From the NCBI RefSeq assembly GCF_934561205.1, contig NZ_CAKTFU010000019.1, forward strand, positions 1-46,840: DNA of 46,840 bases, given 5' to 3'. The notes beneath the pieces were generated by a model. The model was not told the origin of the DNA. It ran no database searches and was given only the letters and a program-made list of their open reading frames with translations. Shown piece after piece: positions 7,110 to 15,675 of the stretch. A program made the translations under genes and the position numbers. Numbering within the stretch: position 1 is the stretch's first letter; every line of letters starts with the position of its first letter. Source of the stretch: an uncultured Gemmiger sp. GTDB lineage: Bacteria; Bacillota; Clostridia; Oscillospirales; Ruminococcaceae.

Positions 7110-7802
7110 ATGACGACGGAAATCTTAACCAACGGTACCAAGGTATACACCGCGCCCGGCGCGCAGTTCGGCACCGATGCGCTGCTGCTGGCGCGCTTTG
7201 CCGTACCCAAAAATAAAGACCGCGCGCTGGAACTTTGCAGCGGCTGTGGCATCGTCGCGCTGGAATGGCACGACCAGGGCTACCGCGGCCCCTGCACGGC
7301 GGTGGAGATCATGCCCGAAGCCAGCGCCCTGTGCGCCGAGGCAGTGCGGGACAACGATGCTGCGCACATTACGCCGCTTTGCGCCGACCTGCGCACCCTG
7401 TTTTTGCAGGGGGCAGAGCGTGGTCGGTACGATTTTGCGGCCTGCAACCCGCCGTATTTTGCGGCAGGCCCGCGCAGCCCCGACCCGCTGCGCGCCGCCG
7501 CCCGCCATACCGACAGCTGCACCACCGCCGACCTGGCCGCCTGTGCCGCGCGTGCCCTGCGTGACGGCGGCAAGCTGGTGCTTTGCCAGCGTCCCGACAG
7601 CCTGGCAGACATATTTTGCGCGCTGCGCGCCGTCGGGCTGGAACCCAAACGGCTGGCCTTTGCCCGCAAAACGGCGCAGGACGCGCCGTGGCTTTTTTTG
7701 ACCGAAGCGCAAAAAGGGCGCAAGCCCGGCCTGCGCATAGAACCCGACCTGCTCACCGGCAACGGAGCCGTGCGGTACGGGGCAAATCATCAACAGGAGT
7801 AA
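7110..7802 (+). CDS. Class I SAM-dependent methyltransferase, TrmN6/YfiC-like
   Basis: This 230-residue protein has the Rossmann SAM-binding motif ELCSGCG (41-47), an acidic residue at the end of strand 2 (VEIMPE, about 66) and the adenine-N6 catalytic motif NPPY (113-116). This pattern is typical of TrmN6/YfiC, which methylates A37 of tRNA1(Val), and of related amino-methyltransferases. It begins at the base after the NUDIX stop. The C-terminal GRKPGLRIEPDL segment is also family-like. Substrate is not certain from sequence alone. Confidence 0.82.
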   Translation: MTTEILTNGTKVYTAPGAQFGTDALLLARFAVPKNKDRALELCSGCGIVALEWHDQGYRGPCTAVEIMPEASALCAEAVRDNDAAHITPLCADLRTLFLQGAERGRYDFAACNPPYFAAGPRSPDPLRAAARHTDSCTTADLAACAARALRDGGKLVLCQRPDSLADIFCALRAVGLEPKRLAFARKTAQDAPWLFLTEAQKGRKPGLRIEPDLLTGNGAVRYGANHQQE

Positions 7803-7808
7803 TACATC

Positions 7809-8603
7809 ATGGCTTTTTTCAACTTCAATTTTGACAAACCCGGCCCCGGCGTGCCCGAAAACGCCCCCCGCAAAAAAGGTCTGCCCCGCTTTTGGGAGAT
7901 GTTCACCCGCGACGGCACGGCGTTCTGGCGTGCCGGTATGCTGGCGCTGCTGGGCGCTGTGCCCTACATCGCGGGCGTCTGGTTCGCCGTGGTGACCCAC
8001 GCCGTGCTGCCGCTGCTGCTGGCGGGTGTTGTGGGCGGTGCCGTTATGGCGCCCCAGCTTGTGGGGCTGAACGATACCATCCTGCGCAGCCTGCGCGACG
8101 AGCCGGGCTACTGGTGGGCAACTTACTGCCGCGCCTGGAAACGCAACGCCAAGGCGTCGCTGCTGCCGGGTGTGGTGTTCGGTCTGCTGCTGGGGACGGA
8201 AATCTTCTCGCTGTTCCACACGGACTGGGCGCAGAACCCCGTGCTGATCGCCGTCATGTTCGTGGGGGTGTTTCTGCTGCTGGGTCTGGCGCTGCTGACC
8301 TTCACCCAGATCGCCCTGCTGGAAATGAGCTTTGCGGGCATTTTGCGCAACGCCCTGCTGCTGCTTTTGGGTTACCTGCCCCGCGCCGCGCTGGCCGTGC
8401 TGTGGCTGCTGCTGTACGCGGCGGCCATTGGGCTGTTTTTCCCGCTGTCGGTCCCGGCGGTGCTGTTGTTCAACCTGTGGCTGCCGCTGCAGGCCGCGCT
8501 GCAGGCTGTCTATCCGGGGCTGGAAAAGAGCTTTGACCTCGAAAAGAAAATCAAGGCCATCCGCGATGCAAGCCTGAACGACACGGACGGTGCCGACCGA
8601 TGA
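7809..8603 (+). CDS. DUF624/YesL-like membrane protein, paralog 1
   Basis: This 264-residue protein has about five hydrophobic segments and a central motif LRSLRDEPGYWWATYCRAW followed by a basic stretch and LLPG. The same motif occurs in the protein at 23352, so the two are paralogs; the pattern resembles the DUF624/YesL membrane family. It follows the methyltransferase by six bases and overlaps the next gene by ATGA. Function is unknown, and the family name is moderate confidence. Confidence 0.7.
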   Translation: MAFFNFNFDKPGPGVPENAPRKKGLPRFWEMFTRDGTAFWRAGMLALLGAVPYIAGVWFAVVTHAVLPLLLAGVVGGAVMAPQLVGLNDTILRSLRDEPGYWWATYCRAWKRNAKASLLPGVVFGLLLGTEIFSLFHTDWAQNPVLIAVMFVGVFLLLGLALLTFTQIALLEMSFAGILRNALLLLLGYLPRAALAVLWLLLYAAAIGLFFPLSVPAVLLFNLWLPLQAALQAVYPGLEKSFDLEKKIKAIRDASLNDTDGADR

Positions 8604-9457
8604 AAACGCCGAACCTGCAACTGCTTTGGCAAAAGCTGGCTGCCCGCCGTGAGCCGCAGCCGGCTTTGCTGCTGCGCGCCCGCCCCGCGTATGAGGGCAC
8701 CGACCCCATGCCCGCCATGGGTCTGCCCGCCTTTACCGTCTGCGCGCAGGGGCAGGACGCCCCCTGGTATGCGCCGCAGCTGATCTGCCGCGACGATGCG
8801 CACTGGCTGCTGGCGGGGGACGAGCAGGGCCGCGCCTGCCTGGCCGCGCTGGAAAACGGCGTCCGCGGGCCGTGGCAGTACCTGCCCTTGGGCGGCGCTT
8901 ACGCCTACCCGCTGGTGTTTGACTGGAACCAAGACTGCTTTTTGCTGGCCGCCGACGAGAACGGCTGGCAGCTTTTCTGGAGCCCGGAATTTCCCACCCG
9001 ATGGGACCCTGTGGCGCACTTTGACCTGCCGGCGGGGCTGCTGGCACCCGTGGCCGTGCCCGGCCGCGAGAGCACGGGCATCCTGTTTTCCGAGCCGGAC
9101 GAAAAGCACCCCGAACAGACCCGTGTGCATCTGTATGAGCTGACGCGGGACGAGGCAGACCCCCAAAAATTTCTGCTGCAGCCCGACGAGGGCTTCGCCT
9201 TTACCCACCGAGCCTTTTTGCCCGCCCACCTGAACGCGGGGCCGGTGTTTGCCATGGACGGCCGCCCCGTGCGCGCCTGCGCCCAGGGGGAATACCTGCA
9301 GTTCTATCTGGCCGACGGCGACGTTTTGCAGCCGCTGTGCGCCGCCACGCCCCACAATGTGCAGGCAGAACTGCCGGCGGGGCAAAAGACGGAATCCATC
9401 CACGCCTACGCCCGCGACGAGCGGTATGAGTGCCTGGCTGTCATGTTGACGCGCTGA
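8600..9457 (+). CDS. Beta-propeller-like protein (GINT1 N-terminal-like)
   Basis: This 285-residue protein shows repeated beta-strand units with W/Y at their ends: WYAPQLICRDDAHWLL, YPLVFDWNQDCFLLAADE, WQLFWSPEFPTRWDPV. The pattern resembles the N-terminal domain of glucosamine inositolphosphorylceramide transferase 1, which has five-bladed propeller-like repeats, without any transferase domain. The start overlaps the stop of the DUF624-like gene (ATGA), so the two are coupled and may interact at the membrane. No signal peptide or catalytic motif is evident. Family assignment is pattern-based. Confidence 0.55.
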   Translation: MKTPNLQLLWQKLAARREPQPALLLRARPAYEGTDPMPAMGLPAFTVCAQGQDAPWYAPQLICRDDAHWLLAGDEQGRACLAALENGVRGPWQYLPLGGAYAYPLVFDWNQDCFLLAADENGWQLFWSPEFPTRWDPVAHFDLPAGLLAPVAVPGRESTGILFSEPDEKHPEQTRVHLYELTRDEADPQKFLLQPDEGFAFTHRAFLPAHLNAGPVFAMDGRPVRACAQGEYLQFYLADGDVLQPLCAATPHNVQAELPAGQKTESIHAYARDERYECLAVMLTR

Positions 9458-9495
9458 ACGCGCTGATTTTTTGTGGAATACGACAAACTATCTCC

Positions 9496-9524
9496 TTGAC
9501 ATATGCCCCAAAAAAAGTTACAAT
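9496..9524 (+). promoter_or_regulatory. Promoter upstream of rny
   Basis: TTGACA (9496-9501) and TACAAT (9519-9524) are spaced by 17 bases, about 245 bases before the rny start, which implies a long untranslated leader. Confidence 0.75.
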
Positions 9525-9530
9525 TACTTT

Positions 9531-9767
9531 AGGAAATAAGAACCCGCCGCACCCTGTGTGCAGCGGGGCTTAACAAGGGTGTCGCCCAACGGGAACGCCG
9601 CTTTTTACGATATGAGTGTTTCACGCTTTTATGCGTGTTTATGTACTTTTTTAGCACGGTAAGGGGCATAGTGTACCTTGCCCCGTGCTGTGCTGTGCCA
9701 AAATATCATAACAAAAAGCGTCCCGCTGCGCAGTGCCCTCCGAACTTGATAAGGAGTGAAACTGACT
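9531..9767 (+). other. Long structured 5' leader of rny
   Basis: About 235 bases lie between the promoter and rny without a convincing gene. Hairpins are visible: CCCGCCGCAC with GTGTGCAGCGGG (about 9544-9567) and GCACGG..AAGG with CCTT..CCGTGC (about 9654-9692). It could be an RNase Y autoregulatory leader, a processed small RNA or a riboswitch. I recognise no RNA family (not SRP, T-box or tmRNA). Confidence 0.45.
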
Positions 9768-11321
9768 ATGCATCCGATTTTAGTTGTGGTGCTGGTCCTT
9801 GTTGCCGCTGCTGTCACCGGGGCGATTTGTTTTTACCTCGGCGGCGAAAACCGTAAACGCACCGCGGAGGCTAAGCTCGGCTCTGCCGAAGAAGAAGCCA
9901 AGCGCATCGTCAACGATGCCATCAAATCCGCCGAGCAAAAGCGCAAGGAAACCATCATCGAAGCCAAAGACGAGGCTTTCCGCCTGAAAGCCGAGGCCGA
10001 CAAGGAAATCAAAGACCGCCGCGCCGAAGTCTCCCGCCAGGAGCGCCGCATGGATCAAAAGGAGGAGGCGCTGGACAAGCGCACCGCCGCCATGGAGCGC
10101 AAGGAGGAGGACCTCAAGCGCCGCACCGAGACCGTGGAGGCCCGCCTGGACGAGCTGGAGCAGCTGAAGATGCGCCAGACCGAAAAGCTGGAAACCATCG
10201 CCGCCATGTCTAAAGAGGACGCCCGCGCCGTGCTGCTCAAGCAGGTGGACGACGAGCTGACCCACGAAAAGGCGATGAAGATCAGCGCCTACCAGGCCAA
10301 CATGAAGGACGAGTGCGACCAGATCGCCCGCGATCTGGTGGGCCAGGCGATTGCCCGCTGCGCCGCCGACGCCACCGGCGAGGCGACCGTCAGCGTGGTG
10401 CCGCTGCCCAATGATGAGATGAAGGGCCGCATCATCGGCCGCGAGGGCCGCAATATCCGTGCGCTGGAAACCGCCACGGGCTGCGACCTGATCATTGACG
10501 ACACGCCCGAAGCCATCACCCTGTCCAGCTTTGACCAGACCCGCCGCGAGGTGGCGCGTATGGCGCTGGAACGCCTGATCGCCGATGGCCGCATCCACCC
10601 CGCCCGCATCGAGGAAACGGTGGAAAAATGCCGCCGCGAGCTGGAGATCCAGATGAAGCGCGAGGGCGACAAGGCCGTCATGGACTTGGGTGTCCACAGC
10701 CTGCACCCCGATCTGGTCAAGCTGATCGGCCGCCTGAAGTACCGCACCAGCTTTGGCCAGAACGTGCTGAGCCACTCCATCGAGGTGGCGTGGCTGGCCG
10801 GGCTGATGGCCGGCGAGCTGGGCGTCAACGTGCAGCTGGCACGCCGCGCCGGTCTGCTGCATGATATCGGCAAGGCACTCGACCACGAGATCGAGGGCAG
10901 CCACGTCCAGATCGGCGTCGATATCTGCAAGAAGTACCGCGAGAACCCGCAGGTCATCCACGCCATCGAGGCGCACCACGGTGATGTCGAACCGAAAACC
11001 ACGCTGGCGTTCATCATCATGGCTGCCGACGCGATCTCCGCCGCCCGCCCCGGTGCCCGCCGCGAAAACATGGAAAGCTACATCAAGCGCCTGGAAACGC
11101 TGGAGGCACTGTGCAACGGCTTTGAGGGCGTCGAAAGCTCCTACGCCGTGCAGGCCGGCCGCGAGGTGCGCATTTTGGTGCAGCCCGACAAGGTCGGTGA
11201 CGATCAGGTCATTCTGCTGGCCCGCAGCGTCGCCAAGAAGATCGAGAACGAGCTGGATTACCCCGGCCAGATCAAGGTCAGTGTCATCCGCGAAAGCCGC
11301 GCCACCGAATACGCAAAATAA
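9768..11321 (+). CDS. rny: Ribonuclease Y
   Basis: This 517-residue protein has the full RNase Y layout: an N-terminal membrane segment (about residues 3-25), a long charged coiled coil (about 30-190), a KH domain with [15 protein letters not shown] near 217 and an HD domain with HSIEVAW and LLHDIGK near 364. RNase Y is the membrane-bound endoribonuclease that starts mRNA decay in Firmicutes. ATG at 9768 is chosen: the GTG at 9756 lies inside the AAGGAG ribosome site. It is a single gene behind its own promoter and ends at a strong terminator. Confidence 0.96.
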   Translation: MHPILVVVLVLVAAAVTGAICFYLGGENRKRTAEAKLGSAEEEAKRIVNDAIKSAEQKRKETIIEAKDEAFRLKAEADKEIKDRRAEVSRQERRMDQKEEALDKRTAAMERKEEDLKRRTETVEARLDELEQLKMRQTEKLETIAAMSKEDARAVLLKQVDDELTHEKAMKISAYQANMKDECDQIARDLVGQAIARCAADATGEATVSVVPLPNDEMKGRIIGREGRNIRALETATGCDLIIDDTPEAITLSSFDQTRREVARMALERLIADGRIHPARIEETVEKCRRELEIQMKREGDKAVMDLGVHSLHPDLVKLIGRLKYRTSFGQNVLSHSIEVAWLAGLMAGELGVNVQLARRAGLLHDIGKALDHEIEGSHVQIGVDICKKYRENPQVIHAIEAHHGDVEPKTTLAFIIMAADAISAARPGARRENMESYIKRLETLEALCNGFEGVESSYAVQAGREVRILVQPDKVGDDQVILLARSVAKKIENELDYPGQIKVSVIRESRATEYAK

Positions 11322-11326
11322 ACACC

Positions 11327-11359
11327 AAAGGACGTTCCCCGCAAGGGGAACGTCCTTTT
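11327..11359. terminator. rny terminator, likely bidirectional
   Basis: AAAGGACGTTCCCC, loop GCAA, GGGGAACGTCCTTTT: a perfect 14-bp stem with a T run. Leftward it could also end the amidase gene, now separated from it by repeat sequence at 11360-11512. Confidence 0.88.
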
Positions 11360-11512
11360 CAGTTCGTAGATAAGTAGATTTCCGGGATAATTGTAGGGAT
11401 GGGTCTTGACCCATCCGCACATCTGGCCGCGCGCAGCGCATAAAATCGCGCCGAATGGCGCGCGGTTTTCTCGTTACTTCGTGTTTTTGGCGAGGCGGCA
11501 CGGAACAGTCAC
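11360..11512 (+). mobile_element. MITE-like repeat, copy 1 (right end truncated)
   Basis: It starts with CAGTTCGTAGATAAG and contains the family core: GGATGGGTCTTGACCCATCC, then CCGCGCGCAGCGCATAAAATCG paired with CGCGCCGAATGGCGCGCGG, then a GGCGGCACGGAAC segment. The right part after about 11505 diverges and is replaced by the amidase 3' end. It has no coding capacity. Confidence 0.75.
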
Positions 11513-11525
11513 TGCGCCCGCCGCC

Positions 11526-12383
11526 TTACCCTTCGCCAAAGAAATATTCCACGATGCTTGCGTAATACGCGTCGGCGGCGGCCGCACAGCCGCGCTCACC
11601 CGATAAAATCGCCATGTCCGCGGCACTGCTGATAAACCCCTCCTCGCACAAAACGGCGGGGCAGCCCGCGGCCTCCACCACCGTGTAGGTGGGCCAGCCG
11701 CTATGTACGGTGTCGTCGCTGATATCGGCAAAAATGCGGTTGTCGTCCTCGTCAAAATACATGTACCGCACACCGTCGGTGCTGCCGCGCAAACTTAGCC
11801 CCAGCGCGCTGAAATTGGCTGCCGCCAGCTGGGCAAAGCGCACACTCTCGGCGTTGGTTGCCAGGTGCGGCGGCGCGGCGTAGCACTCAAACCCCGACGC
11901 GGCGGAAGTGTCGTAGTTCAGATGGATGGACACCAGCAGCTGTGCGCCGCCCTCCTTGGCCAGCGCGGCCCGCTGTGACGGTTTCAGGTAGTCGGTGCCG
12001 TCGGCGGTCAGCAGCGGGCGAAACCGCCCGTCAGCCTCCAGCTTGGCGGCCAAAAGCTGCGCCGTCTGCAAAGTCACGTCACACTCACGCAGGCCGCAGC
12101 CCTCGGCACCGTAATCCTCGCTGCCGATGTTGGGGTTTATGCCGCCGTGGCCGGGGTCAACGGCCACCACAATGCGGTCGTCCTCAGGCTCGGACACGGC
12201 GTCGCCGGGCTTGGCTGCCGGGGCGGCTTGTTGGGGCGCTGGGGCTGTGTCGTGAAGCAAAACGGCGGCGGCCAGCGCCAGCAGCGGCAGAACAGGCAAA
12301 AACCACGGCCAGATGCGCCGCCGCCGTTTTTTGCGGCGGTACACTTGGCGGCGGGGCGGGGCAGGGGTGTGCGGCGTAGGCAT
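11526..12383 (-). CDS. N-acetylmuramoyl-L-alanine amidase (Amidase_3)
   Basis: This 285-residue protein has a very basic N-terminus, one transmembrane segment (about residues 25-43) and an extracellular zinc amidase domain. Zinc and catalytic residues are present: His79 in DPGHGG, Glu100 in LRECDVTLQ, His154 in VSIHLNYD and the Glu of CEEGFIS near 265. It resembles CwlD/AmiC-type enzymes that cut the amide bond between muramic acid and L-Ala in peptidoglycan. The start at 12383 follows GGAAGG; an upstream in-frame extension lacks support. It is convergent with rny. Confidence 0.88.
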   Translation of the reverse strand: MPTPHTPAPPRRQVYRRKKRRRRIWPWFLPVLPLLALAAAVLLHDTAPAPQQAAPAAKPGDAVSEPEDDRIVVAVDPGHGGINPNIGSEDYGAEGCGLRECDVTLQTAQLLAAKLEADGRFRPLLTADGTDYLKPSQRAALAKEGGAQLLVSIHLNYDTSAASGFECYAAPPHLATNAESVRFAQLAAANFSALGLSLRGSTDGVRYMYFDEDDNRIFADISDDTVHSGWPTYTVVEAAGCPAVLCEEGFISSAADMAILSGERGCAAAADAYYASIVEYFFGEG

Positions 12384-12620
12384 ACAGATTCCTTCCTTTT
12401 TGTAAGATATAAGCAGTATAACGGAGCAATGTGTCGAAACTGTGTCGGAATTTTCCTGTTTACCCATAAAACGGGCGAAAACCCCAAAATGTTACAACTG
12501 GAAATAAAATCCTGCGCATATTTTGCGCCGAATTTTTGGCGCATCTTCAAAAAGAAACGCAGGAACGATAAACACACACCGAAAACGCGAAAAATGTCGA
12601 AAGTTTGACGTTTCCATATA

Positions 12621-12649
12621 TTGACAATTCTGGTGGATTCCTGTATAAT
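12621..12649 (+). promoter_or_regulatory. Consensus promoter of the abrB-type gene
   Basis: TTGACA and TATAAT, both perfect consensus, are separated by 17 bases, and the start codon is 65 bases downstream. It should be a very strong sigma-A promoter unless repressed. In the rest of 12384-12714 only a GCGCC/GGCGC hairpin (about 12523-12541) stands out. Confidence 0.85.
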
Positions 12650-12714
12650 AATGACGAAATGAGAAGAGGAAACACACCCCTGCAAAAAACGAAGGAAAAA
12701 GGAAGGACTTACCT

Positions 12715-12966
12715 ATGATCTCTACCGGAATTATTCGCAGCATCGATAATCTGGGCCGCATTGTGCTGCCCAAGGAGCTGCGCAGCAGCTACGGCATCAC
12801 CCCCGAAACCCCGCTGGAAATCATGACCGAGGGGGAGATGATCCTGCTGCGCAAATACCAGCCCGCCGACGCCTGCATTTTCTGCAACGAAGTCAAGCCC
12901 GGCACGGTGATGCTGCACGGCAAGCGTATCTGCCCGACCTGCCGCCGCGAGTTGGAAAAGCTGTAA
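12715..12966 (+). CDS. AbrB-family transcriptional regulator with C-terminal Cys4 motif
   Basis: This 83-residue protein has an N-terminal SpoVT/AbrB swapped-hairpin DNA-binding domain (GIIRSIDNLGRIVLPKELR, about residues 5-45). A short extension carries two CxxC pairs (Cys54/57 and Cys73/76) that probably bind zinc, as in many clostridial AbrB proteins. The start follows GGAAGG. It lies behind a perfect consensus promoter and before a terminator, so it is a monocistronic and probably abundant transition-state type regulator. Confidence 0.85.
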   Translation: MISTGIIRSIDNLGRIVLPKELRSSYGITPETPLEIMTEGEMILLRKYQPADACIFCNEVKPGTVMLHGKRICPTCRRELEKL

Positions 12967-12987
12967 GCCCCGCACTTTGCGCGATAC

Positions 12988-13018
12988 AAAAAACGGCCGC
13001 CCATGGGCGGTCGTTTTG
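12988..13018. terminator. Bidirectional terminator, AbrB / XRE regulator
   Basis: AAAACGGCCGCCC and GGGCGGTCGTTTT form a short-loop stem with T runs on both strands, between two convergent regulator genes. Confidence 0.8.
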
Positions 13019-13027
13019 CGTTGCAGG

Positions 13028-13729
13028 TCAGTTGCTCTCCCGCGTTAAGCCGCGCATGGCTTCCTCGGCGTTTTTCACCAGGTTCAGCAAGCTGGTGGCG
13101 TGGCGGGGGTAATCGGCGGTCAGGCGCTCGGTGCTCAGGCTCATGGTGGCGGGGTCGATGCTGTCGTGGTTGGCGTCCTCGCCCAGCAGCACGGCGTTCA
13201 GCTCGCCCTCGGTCAGGTGCATGGCGGCATCGGCGCTGCCCTGCCAGCGCGCAGGGCTGATGCGGAACATGCCCACGACATTGCGGCCGGAGGCATCGTA
13301 CATCATGCGGAACATCTTGTACACGGCCAGCATCAGGTAGCGGCTCACGCAGGTGATCAGCTGCTTGTCCTTGCTTTCCTGCAGTTTATCGTACAAAATA
13401 TCCAGCGAGTTTTCAATCAGCTTTTTGTACATCGTGGGCAGTACGCTGCCGCGGTACACGCTGCCTGTGGTGGGGGTGTTGGCCTCGGGCAGATCCTCGA
13501 CCTGGATGGTCTGGCCGCTGCGCTCGGCACTGCGGCCCAGCAGATAGTCGCAGCTTACATTATAATAGTCCGCCACCTGCACCACAAAGGCCAGGCTGCA
13601 CTCGCGGATGCCTTTTTCGTAATGGGAAAGCTGCGCCTGGCTGATGCCCAGATCCTGTGCCGCCTGTTTCTGGGTGATTCCGCGTTCTTTGCGCAGCATG
13701 GTAAGAATACGGTTGAACTCAATGGCCAT
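13028..13729 (-). CDS. XRE-family transcriptional regulator
   Basis: This 233-residue protein has an N-terminal Cro/CI-type HTH (about residues 6-60: RILTMLRKERGITQKQAAQDLG, SQAQLSHYEKG, then YYNVSCDYLLG). The roughly 150-residue C-terminal domain is unrecognised and rich in helices. The start at 13729 fits an AGAGGA site; a 10-codon extension upstream lacks one. It has its own promoter and faces the AbrB gene tail to tail. Targets are unknown. The absence of phage genes nearby argues against a prophage repressor. Confidence 0.82.
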   Translation of the reverse strand: MAIEFNRILTMLRKERGITQKQAAQDLGISQAQLSHYEKGIRECSLAFVVQVADYYNVSCDYLLGRSAERSGQTIQVEDLPEANTPTTGSVYRGSVLPTMYKKLIENSLDILYDKLQESKDKQLITCVSRYLMLAVYKMFRMMYDASGRNVVGMFRISPARWQGSADAAMHLTEGELNAVLLGEDANHDSIDPATMSLSTERLTADYPRHATSLLNLVKNAEEAMRGLTRESN

Positions 13730-13791
13730 AAGTGTTCCTCTTCTGCAGCCGCGCCGCAATGCCGGCTGCTCAACGTTTCTACATGATGTAT

Positions 13792-13820
13792 ATTATACTT
13801 GCAAAAAAACGCTTTGTAAA
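13792..13820 (-). promoter_or_regulatory. Promoter of the XRE regulator
   Basis: Leftward TTTACA (13815-13820) and TATAAT (13792-13797) are spaced by 17 bases. Confidence 0.7.
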
Positions 13821-13968
13821 CCCCATATTTCGCGCAAAAATTCGCCCTGCAAGGGGGCTGTTCCCACATTTGGTTGCCGTATGCGCGGCGGGCTATAAAT
13901 ATTGTGGGCAAAATTTGGCAAAACGCTGCGACAGAGCGAAACTGTAACCAAATTGTAACCATTTTGGG

Positions 13969-13997
13969 TTGAACAGATGCCCGTTTTACGGTATTCT
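13969..13997 (+). promoter_or_regulatory. Promoter of the histidine phosphatase
   Basis: TTGAAC (13969-13974) and TATTCT (13992-13997) are spaced by 17 bases. Just upstream, TGTAACCA/TGTAACC is directly repeated (13943-13960), a possible binding site. Confidence 0.55.
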
Positions 13998-14018
13998 TGT
14001 AAGGAAACCCGATAGAAA

Positions 14019-14675
14019 GTGAGCGTAACCGCCTTGAAATATTACAAATTGCATCTGATCCGCCACGGTCTGACCCAGGGCAACCTGGAAGGGCTGTACA
14101 TCGGCAGCGGCACCGACCTGCCCCTTTGTGCCGAGGGCCGCGCCCAGCTCAAGACGCTGAAAAAGGATTTTGCCTACCCGCAGGTGCCGCTGGTGTTCAC
14201 CAGCCCGATGGTGCGCGCCACCGAAACGGCGGAGATTTTATTCCCCGGGGTAAGGCAGATCGAGCTGCAGGACCTGCGCGAGATGGCGTTCGGCAAGTTT
14301 GAGGGCCAACCCCTGCAGCAGCTGGTGATGGACCCCGAATTTGCACAGTGGATGGACCCCACCTGCCGCACCGTGCCCGAGGGGGCCGAGGATCGTCAGC
14401 AGTTTTTCAACCGCACGTCGGCCATGCTGATGAAAATGTTTGAGTACATGCTGCGCACCCACACCGAGGAGGCCGCCTGCGTGACCCATGGCGGCGTTAT
14501 CATGAACATGCTCAGCCAGCACGCGCTGCCCTTCCGCAAGCCGGAGGAGTGGATGACCGACCCCGGCGCGGGGTACAGTGTGCGCCTGGACGCCGAGATG
14601 TGGATGCGCGACCACCTGGCCGAGGCCTACGACGTTGTGCCGTATGGCTACCTGGACGGGATGGAGGAAGAATAA
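14019..14675 (+). CDS. Histidine phosphatase family protein
   Basis: This ~218-residue protein belongs to the phosphoglycerate mutase-like histidine phosphatase superfamily. The phosphohistidine motif LIRHGLTQGN is near the N-terminus, REMAFGKFEG holds the acid region and CVTHGG supplies the second His. Such proteins dephosphorylate small metabolites (for example alpha-ribazole phosphate or sugar phosphates). The start is uncertain: GTG 14019 (AAGGAA 12 bases upstream) or TTG 14034, which would begin just before KYYKLHLIRHG and sits after AAGTGAG. It is a single gene ending at a strong terminator. Confidence 0.85.
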   Translation: MSVTALKYYKLHLIRHGLTQGNLEGLYIGSGTDLPLCAEGRAQLKTLKKDFAYPQVPLVFTSPMVRATETAEILFPGVRQIELQDLREMAFGKFEGQPLQQLVMDPEFAQWMDPTCRTVPEGAEDRQQFFNRTSAMLMKMFEYMLRTHTEEAACVTHGGVIMNMLSQHALPFRKPEEWMTDPGAGYSVRLDAEMWMRDHLAEAYDVVPYGYLDGMEEE

Positions 14676-14712
14676 GCGGTCTACACAACGAAATAAAACG
14701 CACGATTAAGAT

Positions 14713-14750
14713 AACGGCAGCCGCCCCGTTAGGGGCGGCTGCCGTTGTTT
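14713..14750. terminator. Bidirectional terminator, phosphatase / YitT
   Basis: AACGGCAGCCGCCCC, loop GTTA, GGGGCGGCTGCCGTT followed by GTTT. It sits between convergent genes and touches the YitT stop codon. Confidence 0.85.
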
Positions 14751-15603
14751 AATGGTTAAACCCTTTGCCGAACACCTCGGTCGTGCTCAGCATCGTCATA
14801 AAGGCGTTCAGGTTTTTGTCGTGGATGTGTTCTTGCAGGCAGTCCGCCTCGCGCTGGGTCAGCGTGGTAAAAATCATAAAATGCGGCTTGTCGGTGTAGG
14901 CGCCGTTGCAGGGGGTGTAGGTGGCGCCGCGGTGCAGGTTCTGCATGATAAACTCGCAGACGGCGTCCTTGTCGTCGCAGACGATCAAAATCGACTTGCA
15001 CATCTTGATGCGCTCCAGCACCTCGTCGATGACCAGCGACTTGACCGCCAGACCCACAAAGGAATACAGCGCTGTGTACAGGTCAAACACAAAGCAGGCC
15101 GCCACGACCATGAACAGGTCGGTCAAAAACAGCGCCGCCGCAATGTTGTGCAGATGGGTGTATTTTTCCACGATCAGGGCGATGACATCGGTGCCGCCGC
15201 TGGACGCACCTACGTTAAAAAGCAGCGCCGACGCGATGGCGGGCAGCGCAATGGCAAACACCAGATCGAGCATGGGCTGGTCGGACAGGGGACCGTCGAT
15301 GGGCACAAATTTTTCCAGCAGCATCAGCTCAAACGACAGCAGCACCGAGGCGTACCCCGTGGTGATGGCAAAGCTCTTGCCCAAAAAGATAAGCCCGACG
15401 ACGAGCAAAATAATGTTGGCCGCCGACGAAAAGGCACTGGCCGAGATGGGCGTCAGCTTGGCGACCAGCGCCGCCGTGCCTGTTACCCCGCCGAAAACAA
15501 AGTTGTTGGGGAACTTAAAAAAATACACACCTATGGCCATAATGGTGATGCTTAGCGTAATGACCGCCGCCTGCTTGATGATTTCCTGCCATTTTTCGTT
15601 CAT
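14749..15603 (-). CDS. YitT family membrane protein
   Basis: This 284-residue protein has about five N-terminal transmembrane helices (DUF161/YitT membrane domain, residues ~10-180, with GGVTGTAAL and GASSGGTDVIALIV) and a cytosolic C-terminal DUF2179 domain (about 200-280, with FMIFTTLTQREADCLQEHI). The family is common in Firmicutes and its function is poorly known. The ribosome site AGGAAGGAA precedes the ATG. It is monocistronic with its own promoter. Confidence 0.9.
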   Translation of the reverse strand: MNEKWQEIIKQAAVITLSITIMAIGVYFFKFPNNFVFGGVTGTAALVAKLTPISASAFSSAANIILLVVGLIFLGKSFAITTGYASVLLSFELMLLEKFVPIDGPLSDQPMLDLVFAIALPAIASALLFNVGASSGGTDVIALIVEKYTHLHNIAAALFLTDLFMVVAACFVFDLYTALYSFVGLAVKSLVIDEVLERIKMCKSILIVCDDKDAVCEFIMQNLHRGATYTPCNGAYTDKPHFMIFTTLTQREADCLQEHIHDKNLNAFMTMLSTTEVFGKGFNH

Positions 15604-15638
15604 GGTTGAGCTGATTCCTTCCTGTAAGTGCTACAGGG

Positions 15639-15666
15639 ATTATAGCACAACCCACGAATTTTGCAA
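15639..15666 (-). promoter_or_regulatory. Promoter of yitT-like gene
   Basis: Leftward TTGCAA (15661-15666) and TATAAT (15639-15644) are separated by 16 bases, with an extended TGC before the -10 box. Confidence 0.72.
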
Positions 15667-15675
15667 GGGGCGCAA

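Noticed and set aside
9531..9767. 6S RNA, SRP RNA, T-box or known riboswitch in the rny leader
   Set aside because: None of the conserved signatures I know for these families could be found, so it is left as an unassigned leader.
9635..9856. Small + strand ORF in the rny leader
   Set aside because: It lacks a ribosome site, overlaps the rny start out of frame and matches the hairpin region.
13028..13729. Prophage repressor
   Set aside because: No phage structural, integrase or lysis genes are in the window, so the XRE protein is treated as a chromosomal regulator.
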